This document shows positions 58,386-64,000 of a stretch of 64,000 nt of DNA, one piece after another (the first letter of the stretch is position 1; each line of letters opens with the position of its first letter). The translations under genes and the position numbers were made by a program. Below the pieces are notes generated by a model. It ran no database searches. It saw only the letters and a program-made list of their open reading frames with translations, and had not been told where the DNA came from. The DNA is from DATKRB01 sp035532415 (GTDB taxonomy: Bacteria; Actinomycetota; Acidimicrobiia; Acidimicrobiales; RAAP-2): assembly GCA_035532415.1 (NCBI GenBank), contig DATKRB010000024.1:1-64000 (forward strand). Reading direction: 5' to 3'.

Positions 58386-61300
58386 GTGGTTCTCCGCGAG
58401 CACGGTACGGAGCTTCCCCGCGAGACGTTCGAGGCACTCGTCTTCGACTGGGAGGGCACCGCGGTCCCCGACCGTCGGGCCGACGCCAAGGCGCCACGCG
58501 ACCGTATCGAAGCGCTCTGTGCTGCAGGGGTGCACGTGTTCGTCGTGAGCGGTACCGACGTCAAGAGCCTGCACCGCCAGCTCGCCGCCCGGCCCTCTGG
58601 GCGGGGACGGCTGCACCTCTGTGCCGATCTGGGCTCCGAGGTGTTCGAGGTCACCGATGCCGGGCCCGCGTTGGCGTACCGGCGCACGGCGACCGAAGAG
58701 GAGGACCGGGCGCTCGACCGGGCGGCCGCGACGACCGTCGAGCGTCTCGGTGAGCTGGGCCTCGAGGGAGCGGTGGTGAGCGGCCGGCTGAACCGACGCA
58801 GGATCGGCCTCCCCCCCGACCCGGCGTGGGCCCGTCCCGAGAGGGCCGACCCCGCCCTCGTCGCTCGGGCGGTCTCGGCCCGGCTCGCCCCGGCGGGGAT
58901 CGCGGGCCTGGCCGAGGTCGGCGCCATCGCCGCCGAAGGCGCCCGGCAAGCCGGGCTCTTCGACCCGCGGATCACGAGCGGCGTCACGCACGTTGAGATC
59001 GGCCTCACCGACAAGTCGGACTCGGCGGGCTGGGCCGCGAGCTGGCTGGCCGAGCGGGGGGTCACCGGTGGACTGGTACTGATCGGCGGCGACGAGCTCG
59101 GCCCGTCCGCCGGCGTCGCCGGGGGCGACTCGCTCATGATGGTGGAAGCCCTCGCCCGCGCCACGGTCGTCTCGGTCGGAGTCGAGCCCGGGGGCGTTCC
59201 TGACGGCGTGGTGCACCTCGGGGGCGGCCCGGCCCGCCTCCTCCAACTGCTCGACGCGCAGCTCGCCCGTCGATCGGACCACCGGGTGCCCCAGATCGAC
59301 CCCGACCCGGCCTGGCTGCTCCCCCTGCCCGCCGGCCACGGCAGGGAGCGGGTGGCCGGGTCGCTCGGCGCGCTCGCCAACGGCCGGGCCGGGGTGCGGG
59401 GAACCCGGGAGGAGGACGGGTCGGGCACCTCCGCGCTCTTCCTCGTCGGCGGCGTCTACGCCGACGGCGGCCGCCTGCTCCACGGTCCCGTGTGGACAGG
59501 CCTCGAGCTGTCCGGAACCCACCGGCACCATGCCGGGCGCCGGATGGTCGACCTACGCACCGGTACGCTCGTGCGTCTCGACGGCGAGGGGACCGGACTG
59601 CGGTCGATCCGGTTCGTGTCCGCCGCCTCGCCGCACGCCATGGCGTTACGCGCCGAGGCGCCCGTATCCCACCTCGAGCCTGGCGACCCGCTGCTGGCCC
59701 CCCCCGACTGCCGGGACTTCGAGCGAGAGCTGCGCGGCGGCGTATGGCTGGCCACGACCGGTTCGGCCGGGAGCGGGATCGCCGTCGCCGCCCGGGACCG
59801 GACGACGACCCCCTCCGGCCTCCGGGTGGTCGAGCGGCTGGCCGCCTGGGCCACCGATCCCCCCGGAGGCGACCATCGCGAGGAGGCCCGCAGCCGGCTC
59901 GTGCACGCTGACGCGCTCGGCTTCGACGCGCTGCTCGCCGACCACCGCGAGGTGTGGGCACGGAGGTGGGCGGACGCCGAGGTGGTCATCGAGGGGGACA
60001 CCGGTGCCGTCGAGGACCAGCTGGCGGCGCGCTTCGCGGTCTTCCACCTCCTTGCCGCGGCTGCCGATGCGGGCGAGGCCGCGGTCGGCGCCCGGGGCTT
60101 GACCGGTGACGCCTACGCAGGGCATGTCTTCTGGGACGCCGACGTGTTCGTGCTGCCGGCACTGGCCGCCATCCTGCCGGCCGCCGCCCGGGCGATGCTC
60201 GAGTACCGAACCCGTCGCCTCCCCGCGGCGCGCGCCGCCGCACGGGCCCGCGGGCTGGCCGGCGCCCGCTTCCCCTGGGAGTCGGCCGGGGACGGCGGCG
60301 ACGTGACCCCGAGCGAGGTCCGGGGACGCCACGGCGATCTGGTCCCGATCGCCACCGGCGGGCACGAGGAGCACATCGTGGCCGACGTGGCCTGGGCCGC
60401 AGCCCGCTACGCGGCCTGGACGGGCGATGCCGCCTTCCTCGACCGCGCAGGTCGTGACCTCCTGGTCGAGACGGCCCGGTACTGGGCCGGGCGGGTCCGT
60501 CTCGACCCCGAGGGCCGCGGACATCTTTACGGGGTCATGGGGCCCGACGAATACCACGAGGTAGTGGACGACGACGCGTACACGAACGTGATGGCCCGCT
60601 GGAACCTGCGCACCGGTGCGGCGATCCTCGCCCGGTCCGGCGGGGACGCGGAAGTGGCCGCATGGCGCGAACTGGCCGACTCCCTCGTGGACGGCTGGAG
60701 CCCCGAGACCGGAATTTACGAGCAGTTCGCCGGCTACTTCGACCTCGAGCCCCTTCTCATGTCCGAGGTGGCCCCGCCGCCGGTCGCCGTCGACCTGCTG
60801 CTCGGTCCGACGCGAGTCGCCGGCTCGCAGCTCCTGAAGCAGGCCGACGTGCTGATGCTCCACCACCTGGTCCCCGAGGAGACCGTCGCCGGATCGCTCG
60901 CCCCCTGCCTCGCGTATTACGAGCCCCGCACCGCGCACGGCAGCTCGCTCTCCCCCGCGATCCACGCCTCGCTCCTGGCGCGCGCCGGGGAGCCCGATCG
61001 GGCGCTCGAGCTGTTCCGCCTGGCCGCCCGTCTCGACCTCGACGACCTGACCGGGACGACCGCGGGGGGTCTGCACCTGGCCACCATGGGAGGGGTCTGG
61101 CAGGCCCTCGCCTACGGGTTCCTCGGACTTCGGGCCGAACAGGACACCCTTGCCGTCGACCCGTGCCTGCCCGGGGCCTGGTCGGTCCTCGGCCTGCGCT
61201 TCCGGTTCCGGGGCGGAAGGTTCGGCGTGCGGGCCGAGCACGATCGGGTCACGGTCACGTGTGACACCCCCCTGTCCGTGCGCTTCGGGGAAGGGTCTGC

Positions 61301-61391
61301 GCTTCGGTGCGAGCCGCCGGGGTGCAGCGTCGCGATCGATCCGATACCGGTGAACAGGAGCCGTCATGAGCACCATCCTCGCCGCCCTTGA
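58386..61391 (+). CDS. HAD-GH65 fusion, glycoside phosphorylase
   Basis: A 1001-residue fusion. Residues about 1-260 form a HAD domain (motif I FDWEGT at 20-25, VFVVSGTDV, GGDELGPSAG). Residues about 290-990 form a GH65 phosphorylase with the catalytic Glu722 in MGPDEYHEVVDDDAYTN, phosphate-site LKQADVLMLHHL and HGSSLSPAIHA. GH65 enzymes phosphorolyse trehalose, maltose or kojibiose to beta-glucose 1-phosphate; an attached HAD domain could be a beta-phosphoglucomutase. Motif I has Glu where the second Asp is expected. The GTG at 58386 fits the fold start; the long upstream frame is antisense to prs. Confidence 0.87.
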   Translation: MVLREHGTELPRETFEALVFDWEGTAVPDRRADAKAPRDRIEALCAAGVHVFVVSGTDVKSLHRQLAARPSGRGRLHLCADLGSEVFEVTDAGPALAYRRTATEEEDRALDRAAATTVERLGELGLEGAVVSGRLNRRRIGLPPDPAWARPERADPALVARAVSARLAPAGIAGLAEVGAIAAEGARQAGLFDPRITSGVTHVEIGLTDKSDSAGWAASWLAERGVTGGLVLIGGDELGPSAGVAGGDSLMMVEALARATVVSVGVEPGGVPDGVVHLGGGPARLLQLLDAQLARRSDHRVPQIDPDPAWLLPLPAGHGRERVAGSLGALANGRAGVRGTREEDGSGTSALFLVGGVYADGGRLLHGPVWTGLELSGTHRHHAGRRMVDLRTGTLVRLDGEGTGLRSIRFVSAASPHAMALRAEAPVSHLEPGDPLLAPPDCRDFERELRGGVWLATTGSAGSGIAVAARDRTTTPSGLRVVERLAAWATDPPGGDHREEARSRLVHADALGFDALLADHREVWARRWADAEVVIEGDTGAVEDQLAARFAVFHLLAAAADAGEAAVGARGLTGDAYAGHVFWDADVFVLPALAAILPAAARAMLEYRTRRLPAARAAARARGLAGARFPWESAGDGGDVTPSEVRGRHGDLVPIATGGHEEHIVADVAWAAARYAAWTGDAAFLDRAGRDLLVETARYWAGRVRLDPEGRGHLYGVMGPDEYHEVVDDDAYTNVMARWNLRTGAAILARSGGDAEVAAWRELADSLVDGWSPETGIYEQFAGYFDLEPLLMSEVAPPPVAVDLLLGPTRVAGSQLLKQADVLMLHHLVPEETVAGSLAPCLAYYEPRTAHGSSLSPAIHASLLARAGEPDRALELFRLAARLDLDDLTGTTAGGLHLATMGGVWQALAYGFLGLRAEQDTLAVDPCLPGAWSVLGLRFRFRGGRFGVRAEHDRVTVTCDTPLSVRFGEGSALRCEPPGCSVAIDPIPVNRSRHEHHPRRP

Positions 61392-62145
61392 CACCACGGC
61401 CGCAGCCCGGCCGGTGATGGAGACCGCCATCCGGATCGGGGAGTTGACAGGCACCCGGGTGGAGGCGCTTCACGTCGCCGACGGCCCGACGGAGACGCCC
61501 GAGTCCCTGGCCGAGCGCGCCGGGGTGACGCTGCGGCTGCTCGAGGGCCCGGTCGATCAGGTGCTCATGGCCGCGGTCGGTTCGCCCGAGGTCCTGGCCG
61601 TGGTCGTCGGGGCCCGGGCGACCCCCGGGGGGAGACGACCCGTCGGGCGCACGGCGCACCACGTCCTGCGTCACGCGCGCAAACCCGTCGTCGTCGTGCC
61701 CCCCGAGATGGTCGCTCCCGGCCCGATCCGCCGGTTGCTGCTCCCCCTGGAGGGCACCGAGATCTCCTCCCGGCCGGTGCTCGAGCACTTGTGCCCGCTG
61801 CTCGGGTCCGGCGTGGAGCTGGTCGTCCTTCACGTGTTCACCGACGCCACCCTGCCCGCCATGCTGGACCGCCCCGATGACGACCTGAGGATCCTCGGGG
61901 GAGAGTTCCTCGCCCGTCACTGCCCCCGAGCGACCCACATCGAGCTCCGAGCCGGCCCGGTGGGCCGGCGGGTGGCCGAGGTGTCCGGAGAGCGCGGTGC
62001 CGACCTGGTCGTCCTGAGCTGGTCCCAGGACAGCGGGGCCGGCCGGGCACGCGTCGTCCGGGAGGTGCTCGGTGCATCGACCCTTCCCGTCATGCTCCTT
62101 CCCCTCGCTCCCCCCGGCGACGACGACCCCATCCCGAGAACGTGA
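61366..62145 (+). CDS. Universal stress protein with two UspA domains
   Basis: A 259-residue protein. The first UspA domain is about residues 1-112 (STILAALDTTAAARPVMETAI, AVVVGARATPGGRRPVGRTAHHVLRHARKPVVVVPP) and the second about 120-250 (RRLLLPLEGTEISSRPVLEHL, LVVLSWSQDSGAGRARVVREVL). The ATP-binding G-x2-G-x9-G pattern is partly kept in the first domain only. It overlaps the GH65 end by 26 bases, so it is in that operon. Double-domain USPs are typical DosR targets in mycobacteria. Confidence 0.85.
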   Translation: MSTILAALDTTAAARPVMETAIRIGELTGTRVEALHVADGPTETPESLAERAGVTLRLLEGPVDQVLMAAVGSPEVLAVVVGARATPGGRRPVGRTAHHVLRHARKPVVVVPPEMVAPGPIRRLLLPLEGTEISSRPVLEHLCPLLGSGVELVVLHVFTDATLPAMLDRPDDDLRILGGEFLARHCPRATHIELRAGPVGRRVAEVSGERGADLVVLSWSQDSGAGRARVVREVLGASTLPVMLLPLAPPGDDDPIPRT

Positions 62146-62239
62146 CCTTCGACCCTGGGAACGCCCCCGAGCACCGGCGTAGCGTCGCGCTGCGGGCGAT
62201 CTACCCTGGGCGCGCGAGCCGGGGAGGGAGGACGACACG

Positions 62240-64000
<1,761 letters not shown>

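Overview
This window is a GC-rich, gene-dense stretch of an actinobacterial chromosome. The gene content suggests Acidimicrobiia or a related soil or wetland actinobacterium: two F420-type LLM oxidoreductases, a mycofactocin-coupled SDR, several CaiB/BaiF CoA-transferases and AMP-ligases, a SufBCDUT set and KdpFABC. The placement is inference. I saw no rRNA, tRNA, CRISPR array or insertion sequence. Many genes overlap by 1-4 bases (TGATG, GTGA), which points to translational coupling.

Layout. 1-3.6 kb: 3' part of an iron-sulfur assembly operon (sufB', sufC, sufD, sufU, sufT). 3.8-11 kb: acyl-CoA metabolism (acetyl-CoA hydrolase/transferase, two divergent paralogous acyl-CoA synthetases, two CaiB/BaiF CoA-transferases). 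11-12.3 kb: a small stress-type operon (DUF1918, CBS pair, DUF2237) behind a DosR-like box. 12.3-16.1 kb: ettA-type ABC-F, catalase and a divergent Fur-family regulator. 16.2-24.7 kb: a broken SnoaL-like gene, LLM oxidoreductase, amidohydrolases, an ECF sigma factor with a membrane partner, a SIMPL protein, thioesterases and a Rieske protein. 24.7-27.1 kb: a pair of acyl-CoA dehydrogenases. 27-31.9 kb: membrane and secreted proteins. 31.9-39.1 kb: a citryl-CoA-lyase-like/CoA-transferase pair, mycofactocin-type SDR, and an enoyl-CoA hydratase/ligand-binding protein/acyl-CoA synthetase operon.

39.2-46 kb holds a potassium uptake locus: a 27-residue membrane peptide, kdpF, kdpA, kdpB, kdpC and a KdpD that has only its N-terminal sensor half, with kdpE divergent. 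49.6-54.2 kb is a sulfide/persulfide island: TauE/SafE exporter, an internally deleted MBL-rhodanese gene, ArsR regulator, DUF302 protein, thioredoxin 2, DsrE-like protein, a one-cysteine DsrC/TusE-like protein and a sulfide:quinone-reductase-like flavoprotein, followed by an MMPL transporter with a CsoR/CstR-like operator. 56.7-64 kb: PRPP synthetase, an unknown protein, a HAD-GH65 phosphorylase, a double universal stress protein and an acetyl-CoA synthetase that runs off the window.

The most interesting signals are regulatory. The same 15-mer, resembling a DosR/DevR dormancy box, lies before the DUF1918-CBS operon and, about 47 kb away, between the PRPP-synthetase and GH65-USP operons. Two pairs of direct repeats with 11-base period precede kdp. 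Palindromes resembling SqrR/BigR and CsoR/CstR sites sit in the sulfur island. A second theme is the frequency of short tandem duplications (6-26 bases) at gene borders and termini.
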